From contig NZ_SLWY01000013.1 in assembly GCF_004341245.1 (NCBI RefSeq), forward strand, positions 124,001 through 188,000: a DNA stretch of 64,000 nucleotides, written 5' to 3'. The position numbers and the translations under genes were made by a program. Source of the DNA: Plasticicumulans lactativorans (GTDB lineage: Bacteria; Pseudomonadota; Gammaproteobacteria; Competibacterales; Competibacteraceae). Below the pieces are notes generated by a model. The model was not told the origin of the DNA and searched no databases. It worked only from the letters and a program-made list of their open reading frames with translations. This document shows positions 1 through 11,178 of the stretch, in pieces. The stretch's first letter is position 1; the number at the start of each line of letters is the position of its first letter.

Positions 1-2
1 TG

Positions 3-1232
3 AGCGCGTGGTATTCGCAGCCGATCCTCGACTACGTGTACGGCACGGCTGCCGCCGAGCGGCTCGACGAGCATCTCGAACGCATCCAGAACTTCGAGCG
101 CGCGCTCGCCGACGACGGGGCGCTGGTGCTGAAGTTCTGGATGCACCTGTCGAAGGATGCGCAGAAGAAGCGCCTGAAGAAGCTGGAGAACGATCCGCTG
201 CAGGCCTGGCGGGTGACGGCGCGCGACTGGGAGCACTGGCGCCTGTACGAGCGCTTCATCGCCGCCGCCGAGCGCACGCTGCTGCGCACCGGCACCAGCG
301 CGACGCCGTGGAAGATCGTCGAGGGCTGGGACGAGCGCTACCGCGCGGTCAGCGTCGGCGTGATCCTGCGCGACGCGATCCGCCGGCGCCTGCAGGAGCG
401 GCGCATGCTGAAGGCGGTGACCGACGGCGTGACCGACGACACGCTGCAACTGATGGTCGAGCGCAGCATGCTGCCGGGACAGCCGACGGTGCTGTCGGCG
501 CTCGACCTCGGCCGGACCATCGACCGCGATGTCTACCGCGAGCAACTGCTGCAGCAGCAGGGGCGGCTCAACCAGCTGCAGCGCAAGGCCAGGGCGCGCG
601 GGGTGACGACCCTCCTGGTGTTCGAGGGCTGGGACGCCGCCGGCAAGGGCGGGGCGATCCGCCGCGTGACCGCGGCGATCGACGCCCGCGACTACCAGGT
701 GGTGCAGATCGCCAAGCCCAGCGACGAGGAACTGGCGCACCACTACCTGTGGCGGTTCTGGCGGCAGCTGAGCCGGGCCGGACGGATGACGATCTTCGAC
801 CGCTCGTGGTACGGGCGCGTGCTGGTGGAGCGCGTCGAGGGCTTCGCCGCACCCCACGAATGGCGTCGCGCCTATGCCGAGATCAATGACTTCGAGGACC
901 ACCTGATCGAGCATGGCATCGTGCTGCTGAAGTTCTGGCTGCACGTGAGCCCGGAGGAGCAGCTGCGCCGCTTCGAGGAGCGCCGCACCATTCCCTACAA
1001 GGCGTGGAAGCTCACCGAGGAGGACTGGCGCAACCGCGACCGCTGGGCCGATTACGAACTGGCGGTCAACGACATGGTCGAGCACACCAGCACGCGGCGC
1101 GCGCCCTGGGTCCTGGTCGAGTCCAACGACAAGAACCACGCGCGCATCAAGGTGCTGAAGACCCTCTGCGATCGCCTGGAGAAGGCCGTGAAGAACGGCG
1201 GCAACGACAAGCCCAACGGCAAGACCAAATAA
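3..1232 (+). CDS. pap: Polyphosphate:AMP phosphotransferase (PAP), 5' end outside window
   Basis: PPK2-family class II enzyme that phosphorylates AMP to ADP using polyphosphate. The frame is already open at the window edge, so the N-terminus is missing. About 409 codons remain of a protein that is usually near 500 residues. Two tandem PPK2-like modules are visible. The first (roughly residues 1-140 here) keeps motifs such as LKFWMHLSKD but has no clear P-loop in view. The second has a Walker A (GWDAAGKGGAIRR, near residue 209) and the Walker-B-like FDRSWYGRVLVERVEGF. This double arrangement with one active P-loop is typical of PAP and not of single-domain PPK2 enzymes. The gene ends 37 bases before ppk1 on the same strand, so both polyphosphate enzymes are probably co-transcribed. 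Confidence 0.9.
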   Translation, partial: SAWYSQPILDYVYGTAAAERLDEHLERIQNFERALADDGALVLKFWMHLSKDAQKKRLKKLENDPLQAWRVTARDWEHWRLYERFIAAAERTLLRTGTSATPWKIVEGWDERYRAVSVGVILRDAIRRRLQERRMLKAVTDGVTDDTLQLMVERSMLPGQPTVLSALDLGRTIDRDVYREQLLQQQGRLNQLQRKARARGVTTLLVFEGWDAAGKGGAIRRVTAAIDARDYQVVQIAKPSDEELAHHYLWRFWRQLSRAGRMTIFDRSWYGRVLVERVEGFAAPHEWRRAYAEINDFEDHLIEHGIVLLKFWLHVSPEEQLRRFEERRTIPYKAWKLTEEDWRNRDRWADYELAVNDMVEHTSTRRAPWVLVESNDKNHARIKVLKTLCDRLEKAVKNGGNDKPNGKTK

Positions 1233-1269
1233 CCGCGCCCCGGCGCGGCACCCCCTGAGGAGTCCGAGT

Positions 1270-3462
<2,193 letters not shown>

Positions 3463-3473
3463 GCCGGGCAACG

Positions 3474-3501
3474 AAAAGCCCCGCGAACGCGGGGCTTTTT
3501 T
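3474..3501. terminator. Bidirectional rho-independent terminator between ppk and the Bax-inhibitor-1 gene
   Basis: A 7-bp stem (gccccgc, 3478-3484, with gcggggc, 3489-3495) closes a four-base loop. It is followed by six T residues and preceded by four A residues. The genes on either side converge (ppk on plus, BI-1 on minus), and the A/T flanks let the hairpin work in both directions. Confidence 0.88.
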
Positions 3502-3530
3502 GATGGGGGGGGGAGCGCCGTGGGGCGAGG

Positions 3531-4199
3531 TCAGTCGTCGCCGCTCAGCACGCCGAGCAACTGCAACAGGCTCGTGAACAGGTTCAGGATGTCCAGGAAC
3601 AGCGCCACCGTCGCCATGATGTAGTTGGTCTCGCCGCCGTTCACGATGCTGCTGGTGTCATAGAGGATGAACCCCGACATCAGCAGCACCACCAGCCCGG
3701 ACACCGCGAGCTGCAGCCCCGGCATCTCGAAGAAGAACGCGGCGAGGCTCAGCACCAGCGCGGTGATCAGGCCGACGAACAGGAAGCCGCCCATGAAGCT
3801 GAAGTCGCGCCGGGTGGTGAGCACGTAGGCCGACAGCGCGAGGAAGATCGTGCCGGTCAGGCCGGCCGTCATCAGCACCAGTTCGGCACCGTTGGGCAGG
3901 GCCAGATAGGCCGACAGCATCGGGCCGATCGAGAAGCCGGCGAAGCCCGTGAAGCCGAACACCGACACCAGGCCCCAGGCGCTGTTACGCAGTTTCATCG
4001 TCAGGAACAGCATGCCGAGCATGCCGACCAGCGTGACCAGGAAGCCGAGCGGCGGCGCTCCGACCGAGACGGCCACGGCGGCCATCGCAGCGCTGAACAG
4101 CAGCGTCATCGACAGCAGCGCGTAGGTGTTGCGCAGGACCTTGTGCGTCGCCAGCGTTTCGCGCGCCGGGGAGACGATCACGGGTTGGGTGCGGATCAT
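3531..4199 (-). CDS. Bax inhibitor-1 / YccA family membrane protein
   Basis: 222-residue polytopic membrane protein of the BI-1 (UPF0005) family. Bacterial members are thought to be pH-sensitive calcium leak channels or FtsH-associated modulators (YccA). About seven hydrophobic segments are visible from residue 25 onward, and the C-terminus has the charged/aromatic pattern SLYTSFL-like LDILNLFTSLLQLLGVL seen in this family. The start was chosen at 4199 because AAGGAGGT lies just upstream on the minus strand. A longer open frame extends to 4319 but its extra 40 residues are Arg-rich and unlike the family. It lies 91 bases downstream of leuA on the same strand and ends at a bidirectional terminator. 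Confidence 0.9.
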   Translation of the reverse strand: MIRTQPVIVSPARETLATHKVLRNTYALLSMTLLFSAAMAAVAVSVGAPPLGFLVTLVGMLGMLFLTMKLRNSAWGLVSVFGFTGFAGFSIGPMLSAYLALPNGAELVLMTAGLTGTIFLALSAYVLTTRRDFSFMGGFLFVGLITALVLSLAAFFFEMPGLQLAVSGLVVLLMSGFILYDTSSIVNGGETNYIMATVALFLDILNLFTSLLQLLGVLSGDD

Positions 4200-4290
4200 C
4201 GCGGGGGTACCTCCTTCAAAGTATCTGACGAGCGCATCGACCATAGCAGATGGCAGAAGGTTCCCCGCGATGATCGCGCGCCGCTTCGCA

Positions 4291-5997
4291 TCACGCCGTC
4301 GCCACCGCCGCCGTGGCACGGCTCAGGCAGGCGTTCACCGCGCTCACCACCGCCTTCAGCGAGGCGGTGACGATGTTGGCGTCGAGCCCGACGCCGAACA
4401 CGCTGGTGCCGTCGACCTGCACTTCCACGTAGGCGGCGGCCTGCGCGTCGGCGCCGCGCCCGGTGGCGTGCTCGTGGTAGTCGACCAGTTGCACCGCGAG
4501 CCCGCAGTCCTGCTCCAGCGCGGCGACGAAGGCGGCGATCGGGCCGTTGCCGCGGCCGCGGATGGTGCGCTCGCGCCCGTCGTAGCGGATCACCGCGAGC
4601 AGTTCGTCGGCCGGCTCCACGCCGTGCGCCGGCACGTCGCTGTGCTCGATCAGCGCGAGCGGCGCGCCGCCGTCGAGGCGGTACTCGCGCCGGAACGCCT
4701 CCCAGATCTCCGCCGCCGACAGCTCCTTGCCGGTGCTGTCGGTGATGCGCTGGACCACCTGGCTGAAGGCCATCTGCAGGCGCCGCGGCAACTGCAGGCC
4801 GTAGTCCTGCTCCAGCAGCCAGGCCACGCCGCCCTTGCCACTCTGCGAGTTGACGCGGATCACCGCCTCGTAGGTGCAGCCGAGATCGGCCGGGTCGACC
4901 GGCAGGTAGGGCACGTCCCAGCGCTCGTCGCCCTGGGCCTGGCGCGTCGACTGCGCGGTGAAGCCCTTGCGGATCGCGTCCTGGTGCGAGCCCGAGAAGG
5001 CGGTGAACACGAGGTCGCCCGCGTAGGGGTGGCGCGGATGCACCGGCAGCTGGTTGCAGTACTCGACGGTGCGCACGACGTCCTTCATCGCCGAGAAGTC
5101 GAGCCCGGGGTGGATGCCCTGCGAATACAGGTTGAGGGCGAGGGTGACGAGATCGACGTTGCCGGTGCGCTCGCCGTTGCCGAACAGGCAGCCCTCGACG
5201 CGATCGGCGCCGGCCATCAGCGCGAGCTCGGCGGCGGCGACGGCGGTGCCGCGGTCGTTGTGCGGGTGCACGCTGATGATCACGCTGTCGCGGCGCGAGA
5301 TGCGGCGGCAGAACCACTCGATCTGGTCGGCGTAGACGTTCGGCGTCGCCATCTCGACCGTCGCCGGCAGGTTGAGGATCACCGGGCGTCCGGGCGTCGG
5401 CTGCCAGACGTCGAGCACCGCCTCGCAGATCTCCAGCGCGAAGTCGGGCTCGGTGAAGCTGAAGGTTTCCGGCGAGTACTCGAAGGTCCACTCGGTCTCG
5501 GGCTGCTCCGCCGCGCATTCGGCGAAGAGCTTCGCCCCCTTGACGGCGAGCGCGATGGTGCCGGCGCGGTCGAGCCCGAACACGGTCTCGCGGAAGATCT
5601 TCGAGGTGGCGTTGTAGAGGTGCGGGATCGCCCGCTTCACCCCGCGCAGGGATTCGAAGGTGCGGCGGATGAGGTCCTCGCGCGACTGCGTGAGCACCTG
5701 GATCGCGACGTCGTCCGGTACGCAGCCGCCCTCGATCAGGCTGCGCACGAAGTCGAAATCGGTCTGCGAGGCCGAGGGGAAGGCCACCTCGATCTCCTTG
5801 AACCCCATGCGCACCAGCAGATCGAAGAAGCGGCGCTTGCGCGCCACGTCCATCGGCTCGATCAGCGACTGGTTGCCGTCGCGCAGATCGGAGGTGCACC
5901 AGCGCGGCGGCCGGGTGATGGCACGGTTCGGCCATTGCCGGTCGGGGAGCGTGACGGGGGCGAACGGGCGGTACTTGCGGGCAGGTTGCTGCAACAT
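4291..5997 (-). CDS. leuA: 2-isopropylmalate synthase (long form)
   Basis: Catalyses the first committed step of leucine biosynthesis, condensing acetyl-CoA with 2-oxoisovalerate. At 568 residues it matches the long LeuA type also found in Pseudomonas and actinobacteria. The TIM-barrel catalytic domain has the metal-binding start [15 protein letters not shown] (around residue 36), the [14 protein letters not shown] metal-ligand region and the [17 protein letters not shown] signature. The last 130 residues form the LeuA allosteric dimer domain that normally binds leucine. It is the first gene of a minus-strand pair with the BI-1 gene. I saw no leucine-rich leader peptide upstream, so control by attenuation is not supported. 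Confidence 0.96.
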   Translation of the reverse strand: MLQQPARKYRPFAPVTLPDRQWPNRAITRPPRWCTSDLRDGNQSLIEPMDVARKRRFFDLLVRMGFKEIEVAFPSASQTDFDFVRSLIEGGCVPDDVAIQVLTQSREDLIRRTFESLRGVKRAIPHLYNATSKIFRETVFGLDRAGTIALAVKGAKLFAECAAEQPETEWTFEYSPETFSFTEPDFALEICEAVLDVWQPTPGRPVILNLPATVEMATPNVYADQIEWFCRRISRRDSVIISVHPHNDRGTAVAAAELALMAGADRVEGCLFGNGERTGNVDLVTLALNLYSQGIHPGLDFSAMKDVVRTVEYCNQLPVHPRHPYAGDLVFTAFSGSHQDAIRKGFTAQSTRQAQGDERWDVPYLPVDPADLGCTYEAVIRVNSQSGKGGVAWLLEQDYGLQLPRRLQMAFSQVVQRITDSTGKELSAAEIWEAFRREYRLDGGAPLALIEHSDVPAHGVEPADELLAVIRYDGRERTIRGRGNGPIAAFVAALEQDCGLAVQLVDYHEHATGRGADAQAAAYVEVQVDGTSVFGVGLDANIVTASLKAVVSAVNACLSRATAAVATA

Positions 5998-6345
5998 GGT
6001 GCGTGATCTCTCGTCGTATCGTGGAAGGCCGGGAACTGCCGATACGGCGTGGCTACGGTCGCCGGGCTGCCGTCAGGCCCGACGACCGCGACGCAGTCGC
6101 AGCGTTTCGTCGAAGCGGCAGGCGTAGGCGAAGCGATCGGGGCGTATGCTGGGGAAAGGCGAAGGCATGGGGAGCAGCTCGACTGTCGATGACCGGTTGA
6201 ACGACGTTTGCCCGACCCCCTCACGGGGCCGGGTGACTCAGTCGCAGGTTGTCGACAATCAGCTGGAAGATCATGTATCGGAGAACAACACAGCGCGCGC
6301 GGGGCTGTCAACCCGCGCATCGACATCTGTCGGGAGCGAACACGC
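5998..6345. other. Intergenic region between divergent leuA and a small exported-protein gene
   Basis: About 350 bases with no convincing gene. It must hold the leuA promoter (minus strand) and the promoter of the gene at 6346. Short open frames here lack ribosome binding sites and family resemblance. I saw no strong hairpin or riboswitch-like structure. Confidence 0.5.
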
Positions 6346-6948
6346 ATGCACACGGGTATCGGTCGGATTCTGGGCGCGCTGGTCTTGTCGGCGGCCACGG
6401 CCACGGCGGGCGCGGCGCCGATCCCGCGCGCGGACTACACCGCGCTGATGCGCATCGACGGGCTCGCGCAGCCGGTGCGCGTCTCGCACCGCCAGGGCAT
6501 CGTGCGCACCGAGGCCACGGTGCAGGGGCGCCAGCTGGTGGGCCTGCTCGACCTGCGCTCGGGGGCGATCACCGTGCTCGGCGCCGAGGGCGGGCTCAAG
6601 CTCGCCACCACGCTGCCACCGGGCAGCATGCCGCAGGGGCTGCCGGTGCTCGACGTGCGCCGCGTCGACACCTCGGACGTGCTCGGCCGCGCCAGCGTGC
6701 TCGGGCGCGACTGCACGGTGTACCGGGTGCGGGAGCGCGGGCGCGACCTCGGCACCGCCTGTCTCGATCGCCTCGACATCCCGCTCGCCTTCGATGCCGT
6801 CGTGGACGGCCGTCGTGCGCGCGGCGAGGCGATCTCGCTCGCCACCACCGCACAGGCGCCGGCGTTGTTCGAGGTGCCGAGCGACTACCAGCCGCTGCGC
6901 CTGCCGGCCGGGCTGCCGGCGATCCCGGGGCTGACCGCGCCGCGCTGA
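6346..6948 (+). CDS. Predicted exported protein of unknown function
   Basis: 200 residues. The first 23 form a signal peptide: a basic start, a hydrophobic stretch (ILGALVLSAATATAGA) and an Ala-X-Ala-type cleavage site before PIPRADY. The mature part is predicted beta-rich, with repeated short strands and no cysteine pattern beyond two isolated Cys residues. The start at 6346 is preferred over upstream in-frame codons because it gives a proper signal peptide and has GGGAG about nine bases upstream. It loosely resembles periplasmic DUF4412-type proteins, but I cannot assign a family. It ends 11 bases before the convergent msrQ gene. Confidence 0.7.
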   Translation: MHTGIGRILGALVLSAATATAGAAPIPRADYTALMRIDGLAQPVRVSHRQGIVRTEATVQGRQLVGLLDLRSGAITVLGAEGGLKLATTLPPGSMPQGLPVLDVRRVDTSDVLGRASVLGRDCTVYRVRERGRDLGTACLDRLDIPLAFDAVVDGRRARGEAISLATTAQAPALFEVPSDYQPLRLPAGLPAIPGLTAPR

Positions 6949-6959
6949 CCGGGTGCTGC

Positions 6960-7598
6960 TCACGCCGACGCGGCGCGTGCGCGGGCGGCGGCGTTCAGGC
7001 GCGGCACCAGCACGCGCCGGTACACGCGCCAGCCGAGCAGCAGCAGCAGCGCCGCCGCGTAGAGCAGGGGTTCGCGCAGGTCCGCTTTCACCAGCCACAG
7101 GTAGTGGAGCACGCCGAGCACGCCGATCGCGTACACCGCGCGGTGCAGCCGCTGCCAGTGGCGCCCGAGGCGCTTGATCATGCGCCGCGTCGAGGTCGCC
7201 GCGAGCGGGATCAGCAGCACGAAGGCCGTGAAGCCGACGGTGATGTAGGGGCGCTTGGCGACGTCCTCGGCGAGCCCGCCGAGGTCGAGCTCGAGATCCA
7301 GCACGAAATAGGTGGTGGCGTGCAGGCAGGCATAGAAGAAGGTGTACAGCCCCAGCATGCGCCGCAACTGCAGCGGCCACTGCCAGCCGCTGATGCCGCG
7401 CAGCGGGCTCGCCGTCAGCGTGAGCAGCAGCAGGCGCAGGGTCCAGTCGCCGGTGAAGTGGGTGATCGTCTCGACCGGGTTCGCGCCGAGCCCGCCGCCG
7501 AGCGCGCGGGCCGAGAGCCACGCGAGTGGCGCGAGCCCGGCGAGGAACGCCGTGGTCTTGATGAGGTCTGTCGTGCGGGTGCGTTCGCGGGGTGTCAT
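6960..7598 (-). CDS. msrQ: MsrQ-type haem-binding membrane subunit of periplasmic methionine sulfoxide reductase
   Basis: 212-residue ferric-reductase-like membrane protein. In MsrPQ the MsrQ subunit passes electrons from the quinone pool or flavin reductase to the periplasmic molybdoenzyme MsrP, which repairs oxidised methionines. Haem-ligand histidines are visible in YACLHATTYF and in HWQRLHRAVYAIGVLHYLW-like spacing (HRAVYAIGVLGVLHYLW). About six membrane segments are present. The start was placed at MTPRERTRTTDLIK; the open frame continues 26 residues upstream but that part is Pro/Arg-rich. msrP normally precedes msrQ, but the upstream gene here is a divergent mechanosensitive channel, so the partner must be encoded elsewhere or be absent. 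Confidence 0.85.
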   Translation of the reverse strand: MTPRERTRTTDLIKTTAFLAGLAPLAWLSARALGGGLGANPVETITHFTGDWTLRLLLLTLTASPLRGISGWQWPLQLRRMLGLYTFFYACLHATTYFVLDLELDLGGLAEDVAKRPYITVGFTAFVLLIPLAATSTRRMIKRLGRHWQRLHRAVYAIGVLGVLHYLWLVKADLREPLLYAAALLLLLGWRVYRRVLVPRLNAAARARAASA

Positions 7599-7688
7599 CG
7601 TCGGCGGTCGTGGTGGAAGCGATGCCCGACGATACGGTGGTGGCGGGCGTACGGATGCGGGCGCGGGCATCGTCACCCCCTTCGACTG

Positions 7689-7697
7689 TGCTAGCGT
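7689..7697 (+). promoter_or_regulatory. Candidate extended -10 promoter for the MscS-type channel gene
   Basis: TGCTAGCGT (TG, one base, then a -10-like TAGCGT) lies 51 bases upstream of the start codon at 7748. The same nine bases occur upstream of the CDGSH gene at 10279, again in a short intergenic gap. Confidence 0.4.
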
Positions 7698-7747
7698 AGC
7701 GCGCTTGCGCGCCCCGTGCGCTACCCGTTTTTACGAGTCCGTTCAAC

Positions 7748-10258
7748 ATGCTGCAAAAACTCATGCGCGTCGTCGCGCAACTCGCGCTGGTGCTCGCCCT
7801 GAGCGGTGGCGCACTGGCCCTGGCCCAGAACGAGTCGCCGCCGCCGGCCCGCCCGGTGGCCGAACTGCTCAACGAATGGAAGGGCGCGCTCGACCAGATC
7901 GGCCGCCGGCTCGCCAGCGGCCAGCTCGAAGTGCCCGATCTCGACAAGCTGCGCGCCGATGCCGAGCGGGTGCGCACCGCGGTGCAGGCGGCCCGCCCGG
8001 ACGCGCAGGCCAAGGCGGCCGCCGCGCAGCAGCTCTTGGAAGCGATGGGGCCGGCGCCGGCCGAGGGCCAGCCGGCCGAGGCCAAGGACGTCGCCAAGCA
8101 GCGCCAGCAGTTGCAGGCCGATCTCGCCGCCGCCGAGGGGCGGGCGAAGCAGCTCGAAGTGACCGAGGCGCGTGCCAACGCGGCGGTGACCGACATCGCC
8201 AAGGCGATCCGCGACCGCGTGGCGCAGAGCCTGCTCGCGCAGGGGCCGTCGCTGTTCGAGGCCGACGTCTGGAAGCTCGGCAGCCAGCAGATCGTCGCCG
8301 GCCTGCAGGCGCTGGCGGTGCAGCCGCTGGAGCGCTGGCGCGGCGGTGACGTCGGCGCGCAGGCGCGGGCGTCGAGCGGCGTGCTGGTGCTGATGTTCCT
8401 GGCGCTGGTGGCCGGCGGGTGGACGCGCGGCTGGCTGCTGCGCCGCTACGGCCGCGACCCGCTGGTCACCGACGCGGGCTACGCGCGGCGCAGCGTGGCG
8501 ACGATCGCCGAGGGCTGCGGCCGGGCGCTGCTGCCGAGCCTGGCGATCGTCGCCGTCGCCGCCACCTGCCGTATCGTCGGCCTGGTCGACGATGCGACGA
8601 TGCCGGCGCTCTACGGCGTGGCCGCCGGCGCGATCTTCTTCCTGCTGGTGACCGGCCTCGACCGCGCCGCGCTCGCCCCCGACCTGCCGGCGTGGCGGCT
8701 GCTGCGGATCAGCGATCGCGCGGCGCGGCGTCTGAGCTGGCGCGTCAACCTGAACGCGGCGGTGATCGCGCCGCTGCTGTTCCTGTCGATGGCGGCACCG
8801 GTGCTCGACCTCGGCGACGAGAGCCGCGCGATCCTGGTGTTCATCGGCAGCCTCGCGGTGGGGCTCGCGCTGCTCACGGTGATCCAGCGCCGCGCCTGGG
8901 AGGTGGCGGCGCCGGCGGAGGCCGGCGAGGCGTCGGCCGCTGCCGCGACGCCGCCCAAGGAAGCGGCGGAGAAGCGCGGCCTGCTGGCGCCGCTGTGGGT
9001 GCTGCTGCGGGCGCTGGTCGGGATCGGCGCGGTGGCGAGCCCGCTGATCGCCCTGTTCGGCTATCCCAACCTCGCGCGCTACCTGATCGAGAACCTGGTG
9101 CTCACCGGCATCGGCGTCGGCCTGCTGCTGGTGCTGCGGCGGGTGCTCGCCGAACTGATCGATCGCGCGCTGATCCTGCGCGGCCGCCCGGGGCCGCTGG
9201 CACGCGCCTTCGCGCTCACCGAGCAGAGCGCGCAGATGGTCGACTTCTGGCTGATGCTGCTGATCGACACGGTGCTCACCGGCGTCGGCGCCATCCTCGC
9301 GCTGCTGCAGTGGGGCGTGCGCTGGGCCGACATCGCCAACGGCCTGTACAGCCTGCTGTTCGGCTTCAAGGTCGGCGGCGTCACGCTGTCGCTGATCGAC
9401 CTGCTCACCGCGATCACGCTGTTCAGCCTCGTGCTCGCGGCGAGCCGCATGGCGCAGCGCGTGCTCGAGGAGCGCGTGCTGCCGCACACGCGGCTCGACG
9501 TGGGGCTGCGCAATTCGTTCAAGAGCGCGGTCGGCTACGTCGGCCTGGTGATCGCGCTGGTGGTGGCGGTGACCACGCTCGGCATCGACCTGTCGCGGAT
9601 CGCGCTGCTCGCCGGTGCGCTGTCGGTGGGCATCGGCTTCGGCCTGCAGAACATCGTCAGCAATTTCGTCTCCGGGCTGATCCTGCTCGCCGAGCGCCCG
9701 ATCAAGGTCGGCGACTCGGTGGTCGTGGCCGGCAGCGAAGGCGTGGTACGGCGCATCAACGTGCGCGCCACCGAGCTCGAAACCGCGCAGCGCGCGACGG
9801 TGATCATCCCCAACTCCACGCTGCTGTCGCAGGCGGTGCTCAACTGGACGCACAAGGACACCTTCGGGCGCGTCGAGGTGCAGGTCGGCGTCGCCTACGA
9901 GGCCGACCCCGAGCAGGTGCGCCGCATCCTGCTGGAATGCGCCACCAATCACCCGGAGGTCAGCCGCTGGCCGCAGCCCTCGGTGCTGTTCAAGGCCTTC
10001 GGACCGAGCTCGATGGATTTCGAGCTGCGTGCCTACCTGGCGAACGTCGACCTCAAGGGCGTGGTCGGCAGCGACCTGCGCTTCGCCATCGTGCGCGCGT
10101 TCCGCGAGGCCGGCATCGAGATCCCGTTCAACCAGAGCGAGGTGCGCCTGCGCGACCTCGACCGCCTCGGCGAACTGCTCGCCACCGTGCGCGGTGCCGA
10201 TGCCGAGCCGGCGGCGGCGCCGACCATCGTGATGCCGCGCGAGGCGCGCGGCGGCTGA
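7748..10258 (+). CDS. Large mechanosensitive channel, MscS family with DUF3772-type N-terminus
   Basis: 836-residue inner-membrane channel predicted to release solutes on hypo-osmotic shock. It starts with a signal peptide (hydrophobic core LALVLALSGGALALA, cleavage near AQN). A periplasmic coiled region of about 170 residues follows, fitting DUF3772. About ten hydrophobic segments lie from residue 210 to 600. The MscS pore and beta domain are clear near residue 610-680: GALSVGIGFGLQNIVSNF, then FVSGLILLAERPIKVGDSV, then a vestibule domain with YEADPEQVRRILLEC. The length matches MscK/YbiO-like long channels, not the 280-residue MscS. It is probably transcribed alone from the promoter at 7689. 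Confidence 0.92.
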   Translation: MLQKLMRVVAQLALVLALSGGALALAQNESPPPARPVAELLNEWKGALDQIGRRLASGQLEVPDLDKLRADAERVRTAVQAARPDAQAKAAAAQQLLEAMGPAPAEGQPAEAKDVAKQRQQLQADLAAAEGRAKQLEVTEARANAAVTDIAKAIRDRVAQSLLAQGPSLFEADVWKLGSQQIVAGLQALAVQPLERWRGGDVGAQARASSGVLVLMFLALVAGGWTRGWLLRRYGRDPLVTDAGYARRSVATIAEGCGRALLPSLAIVAVAATCRIVGLVDDATMPALYGVAAGAIFFLLVTGLDRAALAPDLPAWRLLRISDRAARRLSWRVNLNAAVIAPLLFLSMAAPVLDLGDESRAILVFIGSLAVGLALLTVIQRRAWEVAAPAEAGEASAAAATPPKEAAEKRGLLAPLWVLLRALVGIGAVASPLIALFGYPNLARYLIENLVLTGIGVGLLLVLRRVLAELIDRALILRGRPGPLARAFALTEQSAQMVDFWLMLLIDTVLTGVGAILALLQWGVRWADIANGLYSLLFGFKVGGVTLSLIDLLTAITLFSLVLAASRMAQRVLEERVLPHTRLDVGLRNSFKSAVGYVGLVIALVVAVTTLGIDLSRIALLAGALSVGIGFGLQNIVSNFVSGLILLAERPIKVGDSVVVAGSEGVVRRINVRATELETAQRATVIIPNSTLLSQAVLNWTHKDTFGRVEVQVGVAYEADPEQVRRILLECATNHPEVSRWPQPSVLFKAFGPSSMDFELRAYLANVDLKGVVGSDLRFAIVRAFREAGIEIPFNQSEVRLRDLDRLGELLATVRGADAEPAAAPTIVMPREARGG

Positions 10259-10278
10259 GTGGCGGGCCGGCCCGCGCG

Positions 10279-10287
10279 TGCTAGCGT
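10279..10287 (+). promoter_or_regulatory. Candidate extended -10 promoter for the CDGSH gene
   Basis: TGCTAGCGT identical to the element at 7689, 58 bases before the start at 10345. Finding the same sequence in two independent short gaps supports a promoter role, though no clear -35 is seen. Confidence 0.4.
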
Positions 10288-10344
10288 GGACAGGGGCGCG
10301 TCGCGCGCCCCCGCCATCCGCAGCACGCCCGGAGAGCCACCGCC

Positions 10345-10599
10345 ATGAGCCTGTTCGACCGCCAGAGCCCGTACATCCTCGACCTCGAACCCGGCAGCCG
10401 GGTGTTCATCTGCCAGTGCGGGCACACCGGCAACCCGCCGTTCTGCGACGGCACCCACAAGCGCCACCCGGGTTTCGCGCCGTCGGCGCAGGTGGTGCCG
10501 GCCGACGGCAAGCTGTTCGTCTGCGGCTGCGGCCACAGCGCCCGTCGCCCGCTCTGCGACGGCACCCACAAGAAGCTGCGCAAGCCGCCCGCGGCGTGA
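10345..10599 (+). CDS. Double CDGSH iron-sulfur protein
   Basis: 84-residue small cytoplasmic protein with two CDGSH-type [2Fe-2S] binding motifs. Each has the C-X-C-X(8)-C-D-G-X-H ligand pattern: CQCGHTGNPPFCDGTHK near residue 26 and CGCGHSARRPLCDGTHK near residue 60. Such MitoNEET-like proteins hold redox-active, labile clusters; tandem-motif versions are common in bacteria. GGAGAG precedes the ATG. Its substrate or partner is not indicated by neighbours, which are a channel gene and a convergent thioesterase gene. Confidence 0.93.
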   Translation: MSLFDRQSPYILDLEPGSRVFICQCGHTGNPPFCDGTHKRHPGFAPSAQVVPADGKLFVCGCGHSARRPLCDGTHKKLRKPPAA

Positions 10600-10609
10600 G
10601 CGCCCCCGG

Positions 10610-11056
10610 CTAGGCCGCCCGCCACGCCACGTAGCGCCCGCGCAGGCGTACCGCCGGCGCCTCCGCGGCGTGGATCACGGCTTCGAGTTCCCAGCGCGCC
10701 CGGCCCTTGCGCCGGAAGGCGTCGACGAAGGCCGCGACCGCGTCCGCCGCCGGTCGTGCGCAGACGGCGACGATGTCGCCGCTCACCGGGCGCAGGTAGT
10801 CGAGTTCGCTGTGGGCGATGACGACCTGCGCGTGCTCGCCAGCGTCGAGCAGCGTCAGGTGCGTCAGCGACCAGCCCGACAGGGTGATGATCGAGGCGAG
10901 GGCGCCCGCGAAGGCCGTGCCCTTGTCGTTGGTGTTCGGCGCGAGCGGCGCGCGCAGGGCGAGCCCGGCGTCGTCGTAGCGGTCGAGGCGCACGCCCATC
11001 GCCTGGGTGAGCGGGATGTGACGGGCGAAGAAGGCGTCGAGGTCGTGGTCGGGCAT
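10610..11056 (-). CDS. Hotdog-fold thioesterase, YiiD C-terminal type
   Basis: 148-residue protein that looks like the stand-alone thioesterase domain found at the C-terminus of YiiD. The conserved segment is LAPNTNDKGTAFAGALASII (N-X-X-D-K-G-T-A-F-A-G-S-L signature) followed by HSELDYLRPVSGDIVA. It is expected to hydrolyse an acyl-CoA or acyl-carrier thioester. The start at 11056 gives MPDHDLDAFF; the open frame runs farther upstream, but that part overlaps the promoter region of the divergent nitroreductase gene. It converges on the CDGSH gene with a 10-base gap. Confidence 0.85.
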   Translation of the reverse strand: MPDHDLDAFFARHIPLTQAMGVRLDRYDDAGLALRAPLAPNTNDKGTAFAGALASIITLSGWSLTHLTLLDAGEHAQVVIAHSELDYLRPVSGDIVAVCARPAADAVAAFVDAFRRKGRARWELEAVIHAAEAPAVRLRGRYVAWRAA

Positions 11057-11178
11057 GCTGCTCACGGGCGGTGGCGGGGACGCGCGGCACGCTTTCGCCG
11101 TGCCGCACAAAGATGGTAAACGGGAAGGGTTCTTATTGCCGCCCGCCGTTTCCGTGCCCCCCCGACCGAGGCCTGCCG

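Noticed and set aside
10279-10287. TGCTAGCGT as a repeat family or operator
   Set aside because: Only two copies were seen in the window, both at promoter-like positions, so a shared -10 sequence explains them.
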